DNA of 64,000 nucleotides from positions 28,451,519-28,515,518 of the forward strand of contig CM049306.1 of NCBI GenBank assembly GCA_026874595.1, written 5' to 3'. Of the stretch, positions 12,039-24,959 are shown piece by piece. The DNA comes from Sipunculus nudus. Taxonomy: Eukaryota; Annelida; Sipuncula; Golfingiida; Sipunculidae. Numbering within the stretch: the first letter of the stretch is position 1; every line of letters begins with the position of its first letter. A model generated the notes under the pieces. It saw nothing but the letters and a program-made list of their open reading frames with translations. It was not told the DNA's origin and made no database searches. Both the position numbers and the translations under genes were made by a program.

Positions 12039-12246
12039 TTTTCGGGGATTCATAGCAAGGCCTAGTACAGGGCAAAGAATTGTTAACAAACCAATAAGAG
12101 CGTTTTATCGCTTTGTGCATCCAACTCCAGTTTCAACCCGCAGCATCCCGCTCTCATCGGTCTTATGCAAAATGCGATGCCACGCCGCCTTCGATCTGAT
12201 TGCAATTCCTGGCCCCGTGCCGGCCCTGGTGTAGAATCCCCGAAAA
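12039..12246. mobile_element. Small inverted-repeat element (possible MITE), about 208 bp
   Basis: TTTTCGGGGATTC at 12039-12051 is perfectly inverted at 12234-12246. The similarity continues imperfectly inward: both ends reach an AGGCC or AGGGCC word within about 15 bp. The interior is GC-richer than its flanks. No clear target-site duplication is visible, so it may be a degraded MITE or a chance foldback. Open frames of 79-82 codons on the two strands overlap here and look like by-products. Confidence 0.4.
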
Positions 12247-12249
12247 ATG

Positions 12250-14454
12250 GCCATGCAAAGCAGCGTTAAAGCGAATGAGATCTGGAACGACGGTAGTGTA
12301 TTCCCGCTGATCACTCGTGTACTTTCAAATTGTATCACAGAACTTTCCCGCATATATTAAACATGTTTAACACTTTATGTGTAAATGGGCCTTTTTTTAG
12401 TATGGCTGCAATGTCTCGTTATTTTTTGCCATGGTACACCTAACCTTCAAATAAAATTCACTTTATTGCAGAGGAGCCGCCGATGGCTATATATTGTTTA
12501 TTAGCTCTGCCTTTATAACATTCGGTTCATGTGGTCTCATTAACTCTTAAGCAAATGGGAATATAAATCTAAACATGTATCATTATATTTGTTTTATGTG
12601 TACATTATAAACTCTTTAGCAAATAAAACTGGACTGTTTTAACAGATCAGACATAAATCTATAGCTATGAGCGTTTTCCTGTATTCTCTTATACTCCAGT
12701 AATTTAGATTAATTTAGTAACAACACCTTTGTGATTATAAGGGGCAAACCCTTTTACTTAAATTCTGTAAAAGAACCTGCCTGTTCTCGTCAGCACTTCG
12801 GACTATGACCTTTCTAAAAGCGTCCTTATATTTATAGCCAGTTGTGTAGCGCCCGTAATTTTTAACCCCTCCATTCTATTAAGATATCCATAAGGCCGCT
12901 TTTCGGTTTATTTATCTAGGAGAACGTACAACGTAGGAGACAATTTAGTCCAGATTAACATGACCGAAGTATTGTCGTTAATGTCTGCAGCCACCAAACC
13001 ATTATCATTTTGTTAATGTTCAGTTTTATGGTAAGGCTTGCTTGTCATTGATATTTATGATCTCAGCGAAAATGCCAGAACCATTCCTACCCCCTTTGAT
13101 CTTGAAGCCAGGATAACTACACTTTATATCCCCCTCTTAATTGGTTAACACCAGGGCCAATCAAATTGGGAAAGTTTTCATTAACAGTTTTTAATCATAG
13201 TCTTTGAGGCAAATTTTATCACGTAAAATCAAATATTAATAAATCTTACTACGTCACGAAATTTCCCCACAAAATGTTGAATTGGATCATGTAAATATAC
13301 GATTCATGTGAGAATGAAAGTACATTTGAGTGCATTTTAAATATATCAAACCCACTTTAATAATGCAATAACTGCTTCACTTTGGTTATTGTTATACCTG
13401 ATGATTTCAGGCGGTGATTTTACTGTTAGTTGTTTGCTCAGAAAGAAATACCACTGGAGAGTAAATCTTGAATACAACGTCTTGTATATAGAATAGCAAG
13501 GAAAAATAACTGCTTGTAATAATACGAAAGAAAATTTACCATATGTTTACATACGTCTACTCAATGTCTGTACAATTTAGAGGCAATCACATCTGTTAAT
13601 CAAGCATGTATAAGCAATTTTAAATAGATAAAGAGATATGATTTAGGCTGTCAGAGTTATTCAACAGGAAGGAAAAAAGCATGCAACAATGGTATAGTTT
13701 ATTACGGTCTTTTTAAGAATATAGGAGGTAGTATGAAAATAAAAAGGGAAATAATCGGTTCGTTTTGAGAAAATATTTCAAGAATAATGTGACTTTTACA
13801 TCACAGTATATTTGCAGCTTTAAATTATAAATGCAATAAAAATTGCATCATATTGGAATTTTAATTGCTATAGAGAAAGAGTTACTAGGGCAAAAATACC
13901 GATTCTTTTTAAAGAGTCAGGTTTCTGCTAATTAATTCCATGGCAATGTCAGGCCTTTGATAACATTACATTACAAATCATTACAAAATCACAAATAATA
14001 AAACTAATTAGTAAGATGATATTGATGATAAAATGCGTATGATAAACCAATTAAGACAGAGTTAAGACGCTAATTAAAGAGAACCCGCGTTAGTGAGAAT
14101 TGTTATAATTTCAAGAGCTAGAGGACATATCATCAATGCATAGATCATCTGTATAAAGTCCTCTCTTTTAAGCATGTACTAATCAAGCTATGTGGCATGG
14201 AATGCGAAGTAATTATGATTAATGGGTGCCATGGTATGGCCAAACATTCCATTCTTTATTATAATCATGCGCGTGTTTTTTCCCTTTCCTTCATTAAGGG
14301 TGTCTAGAATATGTAACTTTTTTTACAGTGAAAATTAAAAGTAGAACCTTTATTACAAAATTAAAGTTTGATGTGTGTTCTTCTTATCCATTAATGAAAG
14401 AAAAATTTAAAAAAATTGTTTTTTTTTTAAAAACGTTTTAAAATTAACTAAAAC
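12250..14454. other. A/T-rich intergenic stretch
   Basis: I see no gene, no long repeat and no recognisable RNA gene. The sequence looks unique within the window. Confidence 0.5.
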
Positions 14455-15130
14455 TGGGGATCCTTGGTGTGAGCCAAATGTTAAATACGAGAAGTTTTGG
14501 ATGAAAAGGTTTGCTTCAAATGTATTCAGAAACATGTTAAGGAAGAGTCCTATGACCTTGTCCATTGAACTTGGGAACTCAAAATAAAAGTGTTACTTAC
14601 CTTATTGGTAAATAACAATACGTGAAAGATGGAAGGTTTGGGATGAAAAGTTTGACATTAAATGCATAAAAAAACATTTCTAAAGAAGTGAACCCTGTGA
14701 CCTTGACATTTGGTCTTGTGAACTCATAATCTACAGGGTTTCTCCCTAATAATCAGGTAAGGAGTTTCTGAAAGATGAAAGATGTAGCATTAAAAGTTTG
14801 GCCAGTACTTCAAAACATATCGGGTTAACAAAGATTCTAAATGTCCACTGATTTGAGCTTAATGGTCAAGGTCGAGATCACCAGTTTCAGAATTTCTCAA
14901 AGAAGTTGGCTGAAACATTAGGTGTACCAAATCTCAGGAAAAAATATGCAGCACTTTAAAAGTTATGAGGTGCAAAATTATCCTTAGTTGCGGCCACTTT
15001 GACGTTGAAGATCAAGGTCAAGGTCACGGGTTTTCAAATGTGACAACTCATTAACCTTGAACTTTCATCATTAAGATTTTCATAGCAATCCAGCAACCCA
15101 TTCTTGAGAACTGTACTGTTTTGTCAGATT
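14455..15130 (+). repeat. Diverged copy of dispersed repeat family A
   Basis: It shares phrases with 30290-30800 and 46560-46850: GATGGAAGGTTTGGGATGAA, AAGTTTG, CCTGTGACCTTGAC and TGGTCAAGGTCGAGATCA. It carries the direct AGGTCA half-site string TCAAGGTCAAGGTCAC at 15012-15027. It is more degraded than the copies on the right side of the window. Non-coding. Confidence 0.6.
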
Positions 15131-17440
15131 TTCACCAAATATGAATTTATTAAAGGCAAACGCCACTCATATATGGGGGTTTATGACCAATTTTAATTGG
15201 CTTCATTTTTTATTCATATCAATGCATGTGCACAATATAAAGGAAATCTGCTGATTAGTATTTTAGGTGTTAACTCACATTACAGTGAATTCATGTTTCC
15301 AAGGAGATCTTATTAGTATTTAATCACTGTTTCATGATCCTAGCACGAATGTTTAAGATTTGTGCCCTGCTAATGGACAAAGAGCCATAGCTATACCTCA
15401 GTTGATTTTCAGTCAGCTTAAAAAACGCAATTGTATATTCCTCGAAAAGCAAATGTCATGTATGATTCAAAATCAAGCATATATTTTACTTAGAGTATGA
15501 ATTCCAGTGTCATTTTCTTTGTAAGACCAGTTTAACATATTAGGTCGATATCATTTTGGAAAAAGACTGATTTTAAAAATAAGAAATTTACTTTTAGCCA
15601 GGATTTTTAATTAGATATGATAAACGTTACGTAAGTAATCCATGTTCTATTACGCACATGTATTGTCACTTTGGAGAGCTGCAAACACAGACTGACTCTC
15701 ACCCCCGACTCTTGTGTGTCCTCCGGCGTGGAATCAATGGTAGTGGAAATGCTGGGAAACGGATTTTCTCGGTAGCTGGGAAGGGACCGACGACATGAAC
15801 CCCTAGGTAGTATGTTAAGAGCAAAGGATACGCACTTTGTCTATATTGTGCAATATCTAACAATATCCAGAGGACGTTGGGTCGGTAGGTGAAGACTTAA
15901 GCCTGGTGTACATACTGTGGTTGATTTCATATTTGCGTGGCTATATTGTATCGCAATTTTTACTTTTTTTTATTGTTGAATATTTGCGATATTACCAAGC
16001 AGTAACCTACATGTAGTGCATAACATCAATCATTTAAAGAGGATACGCAACATAAATTTTATATTTTTATACCCTGTAATCAGATCTGATATTTTTTATA
16101 ATATCATAATTTTTGGTCACGTGGATGGCATGACAGTGAGGCTATATGATGTGTAGATGAGGCGTCTTATTCGACATAATTTCCCTTTCGCGAATATCAC
16201 GAATTTGAAACCCTCGCGTGCAATACGCGAACCACACTATAACGCTGTTTGACCAATCCTCCTTAACTGGTATATCTAGGGTTATATTCATATTTACATG
16301 TATTGATTATGTGTCTTAATATTTAATATAACTTAATATTTGGAAGATTATCTGGGGTCCCATAAAGTACTGGTGGGGGTATTCACTCTCTGGGTGAATC
16401 CTGTCCACATTTAACCTAATTGCACGGTCCTTGTTTGCTGAGCAAATTTGATGGACACAAGCCACAGGGGGACGGACAAAAGCCCACCTTACACAGACAA
16501 AAGCCCCTGTCTCAGAATATTAATATTTTCCTGACTCCCGCTATTATATTCCCGCTATATATTTTGGTTACGAAAGTAATTTTACTCAATTTTCAACACA
16601 ATTCGTGATAATAATTAAAATTTGATTTGAACATGCGGTATCAACCTAAAGACAGTCATTATCATGGTTATTCAGTAAGGTCACTGAAGCCAGCCATGTC
16701 CCAAATGTTCTCATCATGGGATGTAAAATGAAATGCATTATTTAGGTAAAGATGAAGGAACGATATACTGGATGCCTGAAGTAAGTTAAGACTGGCCCAG
16801 TCGATGCAATGGTTAAAACATAATTCCTCCCACTATCAGAGCCATTAAACTTGCTCTAGCTGTGTCGAAACGCTTAGAATAGGTACTGCCACCTCGCGGC
16901 AAATTATATAACTAAATTAAGGCTCTCTGGCCGACTATTTTATCTTTAGTGATAAGAGCCAACACTGAGTCGTATATTGTCGTATATTGGTACATGGAAT
17001 CGGTTTTTTAGGCATTTTTAGTAGAAAACGTAAATGATAAAGCCAAAGCAGGGCTTAATTAAGTTTTATTCCCCTGAAAAGAGAGGGGGACAAATGAACC
17101 CTTGTAACAATGAGGGGGACAACACATCCCCCTGCCCCTCCTGAAACAATGGTCGTGCCTATGTGTAGTGCTGCAAGTACCTGCTCGCCTCCGACCGGAC
17201 TAGTGGAAAGCTGTGTAGAGGCTAGAATGTAAACCATACGCGACGTATCCCTTTATATCTGCTAATATTTAACATCGATGTGGAGTTTTTCTTTCAACAA
17301 ACAGTTAAGATTACAGTATGATAAATATTCAGGCCGATAAAACATTGTGAGACGAGTCGTCACAATTCAAACAGCATAGCGTTGGAAAAAATAAGCATCG
17401 GAAACTTGAGGGACACTGACAGGCCGGGAGCCCATCAGAG
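15131..17440. other. Mostly unique non-coding stretch with old repeat remnants
   Basis: A degraded right terminus of the CAGCTGAGC family sits near 15375-15425 (CCTCAGTTGATTTTCAGTCA). The segment at about 16950-17040 (GAGCCAACACTGAGTCG, then GGTACATGGAATCGG) matches the end of the pair at 41534-42030 and 56905-57360. The interval 15640-15920 is less A/T-rich and could hold an untranslated exon, but no coding signal supports that. Confidence 0.4.
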
Positions 17441-17448
17441 GAAAGGCG

Positions 17449-17652
17449 TTGTTACGTCCCCTATTGTAATAATGTCCCCTATTGTAATTATTATTACATT
17501 AGGGGTTACAAATAAGCTGTTTCTCACAACCCCTATTGTAATAACGTGCACTATTGTTATAATTATTACAATAGGGGTTGTATTTGCAACCCCTATTGTT
17601 ATAATATTTTTATTACATTAGGGGTTGCGGTTGCAATGGTTTTTGCACACCA
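17449..17652 (+). repeat. Left terminal inverted repeat of the foldback-like element
   Basis: Starts TTGTTACGTCCCCTATTGTA and ends TTTTTGCACACCA. It contains about five alternating copies of CCCCTATTGTAATAA or its complement TTATTACAATAGGGG, so the arm can fold on itself as well as pair with the right arm. Confidence 0.9.
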
Positions 17653-18496
17653 GATTTGGTAAAAATATGTGAATACTGTGATACCACATACAAATCGATA
17701 CCTATAGACATGTAAATTGTAATTAATAATCTTATAAAATATCATCGTTCATGAATATTATCCCTTGACCAAATTACATTTGTAATTTAAACAAACACTT
17801 AATGTTACAGTGATTAACTGTTAAATACTGTCGAGAGGCTAGTGAATCGCCGCCTTTGCCCGTCAATTAAATTATTATTAATATAACATTATATGTTATA
17901 TATGAATTATACTATAATTAATGTTATATATCATATAAGTAATATATCTAAATAAAAATAAGCCGGATAATATGAACGGATAATTTTAAGACAATTATTG
18001 CTTTATTCTGGAAATTATTTTTTATTTTCATTTTATTCCAATTAAGAACTATTTTGTTATTTGTGGACAATAGTATCATGGTCAATTATTACAATAGGCA
18101 ACGTTATTACAATACAGGTTGAACCGGGCAGCCCAAATTGTAATAACGTCCAGTATTGTAATAACCACGGTATTAGACTATTGTTGTGTGTCATATATAT
18201 AGGGTAGTAACAAACAGGTGTTCATACATTTCACTGTTACACCCCTGTTCTGAGTAATAACCATACAGATTGTTAGGTTATTGAGATTGACATAATTTCC
18301 CCCCTTGGAATTTGAAAGTTGCGCTTGAGTTCGGCAGGAGGTCTGCGTATGGGCTCCCATGGACCGAGTTCACCCTGTGGATACCCTGGTGTTGTTTCTG
18401 ATAGATGACGCTGCGACAGACCCGTCGCTAAATTTCTCCTACATGGTGTCAAATCACTCGAGATTTACGTGAAAACATGGAAAAATAAACCTTTTC

Positions 18497-18567
18497 AGAC
18501 ACAGACACTATATATATTATATACAAATATATATATTATACACAATATTTGTATTGTGTCTGTGTCT
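18497..18567. repeat. Inverted repeat with A/T loop
   Basis: AGACACAGACAC at 18497-18508 is perfectly inverted as GTGTCTGTGTCT at 18556-18567. The loop between them is itself a TATATA-rich near-palindrome, giving a large potential cruciform inside the foldback-like element. Confidence 0.8.
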
Positions 18568-18587
18568 AATTTTCCCATGTATGTATG

Positions 18588-18591
<4 letters not shown>

Positions 18592-18652
<61 letters not shown>
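18592..18652. repeat. (TA)n microsatellite
   Basis: An uninterrupted TA tract of about 60 bp just after the inverted repeat. Short open frames over it encode only Tyr-Ile repeats. Confidence 0.95.
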
Positions 18653-18654
<2 letters not shown>

Positions 18655-19144
18655 CACTGACTCTTCCACTTCAAGACCATCGACCAACGTGAAAGCAAGT
18701 ATCTGCTGATTAAACAGTAAACACATTTTCTTTTTTACAATGGCTATGTTCCTTTTATTATTCCTATTACTTAAAACATACTCGAAATATTGTACGTTAA
18801 AGTCCTTGGCGCTGTTGTTATAAGAAAGTAAATGACTTAGGCTCCCCCAACCCCCATCGGAGATGGGCCCAAAAAACCCGACTTTGACATGTTTCGAGGG
18901 CTTATTTCCTCAGATGTAACGTTTTAAGATTCCTTATGTATGGAATATGGCATGTGGCGTGTGGAGAGATTTTCTATAAACCTGCAGCATGCAATTTTTT
19001 CTATGTGTTGCTCCTGGGTACAATCCGGAAACTTTAAAAAAATCGCTACACATAACGATCATGAGGAATCTCACCTCCTTTTTTTCTCAATACGGGGACC
19101 GTTTAGAGTACCTTTTAATTACAGTTAATAGCATGAATAATTGA

Positions 19145-20950
19145 GTGGTTATTACATTAAGAACTTTATTACAATAGGGGTTACTCGGACCCCACCACTC
19201 TTGTAATAACGTTGCCTATTGTAATAAAAATGTATGCAAGAAAAATCTTATGGATATTTTTGTAGTACATGGAGATACATTAAGAAGAGTTATAATTTAC
19301 AGACATTTTAGCATTTGTTAATCAAGGAATTAATGCATTTTAACACTTATTAAAACACCTTTTATACCGTAAATGACACATGTAATTAAGTGGCTTTACA
19401 GTAAGGAACTTTATTACAATAGGGGTTATTCTGACCCCACCACTATTGTAATAACTTTGCCTATTGTAATTAAATTTGTGCCAGGAAAATCTTATGGATA
19501 TTTTTGTAGTACATGGAGATACATTAAGAACAGTTATAATTTAAAGACATTTTATCATTTGAAAACCATACAATTGAGACATTTTAATAAATATTAAAAC
19601 ACCTTTTATACCGTAAATGACACATGTAATAAAGCGGTTATTACATTAAGGAACTTTATTACAATAGCGGTTACTCTGACCCCACCACTATTGTAATAAC
19701 TTTGCCTATTGTAATTAAATTTGTGCCAGGAAAATCTTATGGATATTTTTGTAGTACATGGAGATACATTAAGAACAGTTATAATTTACAGACATTTTAG
19801 CATTTGAAAACCATACAATTGAGACATTTTAATAAATATTAAAACACCTTTTATACCGTAAATGACACATGTAATTAAGTGGTTATTACATTAAGGAACT
19901 TTATTAAAATAGGGGTTACTCTGACCTCACCACAATCGTAATAACTTTGCCTATTGTGATAAAATTTGTGCCAGGAAAATCTAATCGATATTTTTGTAGT
20001 AAATGGAGATAAATTAAGAACAGTTATAATTTACAGACATTTTAGCATTTGAAAACCATACAATTGTGACATTTTAATAAATATTAAAACACCTTTTATA
20101 CCGTAAATGACACATGTAATTAAGTGGTTATTACATTAAGGAACTTTATAACAAAAGGGGTTACTCGGATCACCACTTTTGTAATAACTTTGCCTATTGT
20201 AATAAAATTTGTGCCAGGAAAATCTTATGGATATTTTTGTAGTACATGGAGATACATTAAGAACAGTTATAATTTACAGACATTTTAGCATTTGAAAACA
20301 ATACAATTGAGACATTTTAATAAATATTAAACACCTTTTATACCGTAAATGACACATGTAATAAAGCGGTTATTCCATTAAGGAACTTTATAACAATAGG
20401 GGTTACTCTGACCTCACCACAATCGTAATAACTTTGCCTATTGTAATAAAATTTGTGCCAGGAAAATCTTATGGATATTTTTGTAGTACATGGAGATACA
20501 TTAAGAAAAGTTATAATTTACAGACATTTTAGCATTTGAAAACCATACAATTATGACATTTTAATAAATATTAAAACACCTTTTTATACCGTAAATGGCA
20601 CATGTATTTAAGTGGTTATTACAATAAGGAACTTTATTACAATAGGGGTTACTCGGATCACCACTATTGTAATAACCTTGCCTATTGTAATAATGATTAG
20701 AGCCAGAAAAATATTATAGATATTTTTTAGTACATGGGTGATACTATATGAACAGTAATGATTTATAGACATATTGGTAGTAGCACACCTAACAACCGTT
20801 TCATTTAAGGAAATATTAAAATACCCTTTTTATATTGTAAATGACATCAGTTATTGAATGGCTATTACAATAACGAACTTTATTACGATAGGGGTTACTT
20901 TGGCCAAAACACTTTTGTTATAACGTTGCCTATTGTAATAAAATAATTGA
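19145..20950 (+). repeat. Eight-unit, ~245-bp tandem array inside the foldback-like element
   Basis: Unit starts (GTGGTTATTACATTAAGGAA or variant) lie at 19145, 19390, 19634, 19879, 20124, 20366, 20612 and 20859, a spacing of 242-247 bp. Each unit begins with the inverted pair TTATTACAATAGGGGTTAC, then CCTATTGTAAT about 50 bp later. It continues through GTGCCAGGAAAATCTTATGG and ends ACCGTAAATGACACATGTAA. The last unit is the most diverged. Middle units (2-6) are very similar, as expected from unequal exchange within the array. Non-coding. Confidence 0.92.
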
Positions 20951-21400
20951 GGAACTTACAGTTATTTGATTAAGTTATGTTGATTATTAAGTGTAAACAT
21001 ATACTTTTCATTACGTGTCCAAACTGATGACATACAAAAAAAGTATTAATAATTGTCATTCCTAGATAATGTAGAACAAAATAGTACAGTCATTAATGAA
21101 TAATTATAAAAATGTTGCCTGTTGTAATGAATGAAGGGTCAGCACTATTATGTGTACTACATACATGCAATTTATACACAACCCCGTTTAAAATCAATAT
21201 AATAAATAAATGATCATCAATTTAAAATACAATAGTCATTTATACTGTATACTTTAAAAACAAATCATAAAACGTACCATTACAATATCGCACTAACATA
21301 CGGATATACTTTGCTGAAGACAAATTATTTATATTATCACGATCAAAGGTATCGATATATACGTTGTTTCACTGAATTCGCATTTTTTTTTAACCAAAGA

Positions 21401-21604
21401 TGGTGTGCAAAAAACATTGCAACCGCAACCCCTAATGTAATAAAAATGTTATTACAATTGGGGTTGCAAATACAACCCCTAATGTAATAATTATAACAAT
21501 AATGCACGTTATTACAATAGGGGTTACGAGAAACAGCTCATTTGTAACCCCTAATGTAATAATTATTACAATAGGGGACGTTATTATAATAGGGCACGTA
21601 ACAA
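21401..21604 (-). repeat. Right terminal inverted repeat of the foldback-like element
   Basis: Inverted partner of 17449-17652, starting TGGTGTGCAAAAAACATTGC and ending GTAACAA. It is the same length as the left arm. Confidence 0.9.
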
Positions 21605-21902
21605 GGCGTGCTCACAGTACCGCCATCATCATCAAAAACGTGGCTCTGCTGTATGATCCAGCTATTAATAAAAGGGAATGAATAAAACAATGCTGGATTT
21701 GGCCTCAAATTCAACCATTTATTAGTAATAAAATATACATGAATCGCTACGAGACCGACTAAGGTCACCAGGTTCCTGGATAGGTGCGTGCTGTCGATCA
21801 GTAATACACAGCATTGGTACGGTCAAATCTTAAGAGCTGATACTATTAACTTGGGCTCTTTAGTAGTGAACACAAATCAATCGGTTATATTGCCAATATT
21901 GA

Positions 21903-21938
21903 ACAAGGGACTCATTGGTCACGGCGCTCAGCTGAATT
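21903..21938 (+). repeat. Left terminus of dispersed CAGCTGA-type repeat
   Basis: Reads ACAAGGGACTCATTGGTCAC, then GGCGCTCAGCTGAATTTT. It resembles the termini at 42026, 46405 and 61770, with a decayed palindrome. No matching right end was found nearby. Confidence 0.5.
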
Positions 21939-21978
21939 TTGTAAAATCTTAGCACTTGCAAAGAGGACTTTTTTACAT

Positions 21979-21982
<4 letters not shown>

Positions 21983-22057
<75 letters not shown>
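21983..22057. repeat. (TA)n microsatellite
   Basis: An uninterrupted TA tract of about 74 bp, the longest in the window. Confidence 0.95.
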
Positions 22058-22059
<2 letters not shown>

Positions 22060-22216
22060 CTTTTGAAAACCTAAGAGGAAATGACTCTCTTTGGTGATGA
22101 TCACATGCTATAAACTCTGCTGGTGAATAAATTGAATAACTGACTGATGGTTTTGAAAGTACAAGTTTAGAAATAACATGAATGATTAAGTTTACGGACA
22201 GCTATTCTGAAATGGT

Positions 22217-22231
22217 ATAATAATAATTATC

Positions 22232-22281
<50 letters not shown>
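22217..22281. repeat. (TAA)n microsatellite
   Basis: ATA/TAA trinucleotide tract, interrupted near 22228 by TTATCA. The minus-strand open frame over it is a poly-Tyr artefact. Confidence 0.95.
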
Positions 22282-22283
<2 letters not shown>

Positions 22284-23730
22284 TGTTTAAACTCAATCTT
22301 GGAAGGTCTGATCAAGATTGTCCATATCTCTAAGTCTAATGGTTGAATAAACACTTCAGAAGCGTGCCTGTTTCTGATTCCGTAACCCATCATTTATATT
22401 TTCTACGCACATTCTGCAGCCTGCACACACATATATTTATCATATTATTAGAATTCTGAGGGAAATTCCATAACACGGGGTAACATAAATTAATAGAATA
22501 TTTTGTAAAGTATATATAATTTAATTCTGTACTTTACCTTAAAAATTCCTGGATCGATTGTTAATTGAGTTATAGGCTCGCTCATCTTTAAGGGTCGGGG
22601 ATTCCATTCTGGAATTTAACTGTGTATCGTTTTCTAATTCGATCACATCACCTACCTTGACGCATTAAAATACGTGAAAATTAGAAACGTGCTTTTCATA
22701 GGTTGTTTTCTTGAATACACAAATGCACATAAATGTATTTATGTGCGTATTGATGTGCCGAGGACCTGTTTAGGAAAGGAAAACTAGAAATAACAATTAC
22801 GTTTATCAATACATAATTTCTTGATTTTTTTCCATTTTCTGATGCACAAGCACGCACCTACATTACCATAGAGTCGATGGAAATGAAAACCAGCAGAAGT
22901 CCTGAACTATAATCATTAAAACAGCACTATTGTAAAAAAAAAAAACACACATTACGAGTCATGTAGAAATCCTACGCAAATCTTTTGTTAGCCTCGTACT
23001 TATAAACTAAAAACGACGTTGGTGGTTAATAATTGGGCAATTTTAAAGATTAATAGAAACATTATTAGAACAGATATAAACCTAGCAAGCGAAGTTATTT
23101 TACAAATTTCCTAATGCAATTTACAGCAGCCACAAAACAGCAATAAACAAACAATTCTATTCCCACAAAGCCAGGTATACAGTCAATGAAGCTGCCACAG
23201 AAACGTTGTCTACAACCAATTAAACTACCACAAATTGTTGCATATAAAATATTTAGAGACACAAAACAGTCAGGATGATGCAGTTAGGTAACTTTTCTGA
23301 ATTTCCCTCCCGAGTCGAAAGGTTTAGAAATACGGAGTCTGTCGTAATGATGTTAATATTTGAGAATGCCACTGTCCATTTAGCATGGGTACATCCTTTA
23401 TGAGTTCAGTTATATTCTTTCCGGTTCGACCATCTGCGCGACTACCACTGATTTACTTGTAGGTACCTATAGCAAATGCACAATCACACATGCGAAATCA
23501 CATTTTGGGTTTTTATATTACGCTTTATGGAGCTCGCAACCGACACCTTTTTGACATAATATCTCATTATATTTCCTGGGGATAGGCCTAGAATGTTTTA
23601 TACCATACTCCAAAATCAACCTAATGACTAGTATTATAATTCACAGTGGGTATAATCAAGAAATGAAATACCTCATTTTTATGTAATCGCCTTTATTATA
23701 ATTGACGGTGGTGGCGCTTAACCCTTGTCA
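22282..23730. other. Unique A/T-rich non-coding stretch
   Basis: I see no gene and no repeat shared with the rest of the window. Confidence 0.5.
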
Positions 23731-23734
23731 TGCA

Positions 23735-24870
23735 ACTCCTCTGTGGGTCATGATCAGTTGAGGACGATGCCAAATGTGTCAGAAGGGATGGGGGCAGTTA
23801 CAGCACCTCTGCATGTACATACAGGATGTGAACTTTAATTCAAAATTGCTTACAGGAAAAAAATTGATTCATGATTATTAAATATTGAATAATAAACAGA
23901 GAGATGGACAAACAAATCACTTTATTTCCAATTCTGCTGAGGCAGAACATAATGAAGAAATCTTTACATTAGACTCCTTTTTATTATTTGAAATCTTTTT
24001 CAAGTTTTTAAATTTTATAAATTTGCAATATAACAAAAATATGTGAATATATAATATCTGAATATATAAGGTGAGTCACACTTCTAAATATTCATCATTT
24101 ATCCCTTACTTTGCTCATACAGATTCGCTTTATGCATACAGATGTATTTCTTTTTAAATCACAAGAATATATATTTTTATAAATTTGCAAAATAATAACT
24201 TTCTGAAAATGTAACTTCATTTAGAATTTAAAAATTCGCACCATTATTTATCTATAATTTAGCTAACATATTATCACATTATGCATAATGATGGGTTTAA
24301 TTTTTTTTTTTAATATTTAAAAGGAAACTATTTTCTTAAAACATGCCACATTACCTCTGGAATACTCCTTGGAATTACTACCTAAAGTAAAGGTTTTTAC
24401 ATTGCAGTGGAAACAGCTTTATAGTCAAGAAAATACAGTTAAGACAGTAACAATAACTGCATTACACTTGGTAAATAGTGCTGTGTTTGTGGAGTTTGGG
24501 GGGGGGGGGTGGATATGAGAAAAACTGTACACCTGTGACAGCAGGGTTGTTCAACCAGTGTTGGTTCAACCAGGAATGGTTATATGATACATGAATACAT
24601 TAACACCAGTTGTTTTCATAGTGGGCAGTTTTGAAGTGTAACATAAATTTTTACTAGAAAACCAAGGTTTTTCCTTAATTTCTCAAAGGAACGAAGTCGC
24701 AGTGAACCAGTCTTCATTTTGGTAGGAAAACTGGGGGACATCTAACTGTATGTAGAATTTTGGATTCGTAGGTCCAACTGTTTGAAAATATGTCTTGTTA
24801 ACAACGGACGGATGAACGGACAAAGGACCATCACTATAACTCAGGTAACTTTTAGTCAGCTGAGCAAAGA
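23735..24870 (+). repeat. Dispersed repeat family E, copy 1
   Basis: Collinear with 35894-37767. Shared landmarks include TTCTGCTGAGGCAG (23935 versus 36337), a poly-G run before TGATATGA-like sequence (12 G at 24498-24509 versus 20 G at 36903-36922), CTGTACACCTGTNACAGCAG and CTCAAAGGAACGAAGTCGCA (24683 versus 37578). Both end in a CAGTCAGCTGAGC terminus (about 24853 here). The left border is decayed (GTGGGTCATGATCAGTTGAG near 23743). Non-coding. Confidence 0.7.
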
Positions 24871-24959
24871 CCGACAGGAATCGAACTCGACCCGTAGAAA
24901 ATCCGTCCTGAACGAAGCTTTGCGTTACCCCCTCCATTTTTTAATGCTAACTTAACTAC

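Larger units (their letters stand above)
17449..21604. mobile_element. Foldback-like transposon with 204-bp terminal inverted repeats, 4156 bp
   Basis: Nearly symmetrical 204-bp ends (17449-17652 and 21401-21604) are inverted copies with 13 mismatches by my hand alignment (about 94% identity) and no gap. Weaker similarity runs some 14 bp further inward. The outermost sequence is TTGTTACGT. A 4-bp GGCG lies immediately outside both ends (17445-17448 and 21605-21608) and may be the target duplication. The ends are themselves made of repeated CCCCTATTGTAATAA words in both orientations. The interior holds a related fragment (about 18081-18170), a (TA)n tract and an eight-unit 245-bp array with the same word. 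There is no transposase frame; open frames stay below about 80 codons. Known foldback elements, such as Galileo and FB of Drosophila, share long inverted ends plus tandem repeats, but the superfamily here is undetermined. It presumably depends on a transposase encoded elsewhere. Confidence 0.85.

Noticed and set aside
17382-17621. 79-codon frame over the left arm of the foldback-like element
   Set aside because: It consists of PIVI-type repeats produced by the CCCCTATTGTAATAA words.
22202-22393. Poly-Tyr open frame
   Set aside because: It is a translation of the (TAA)n microsatellite.
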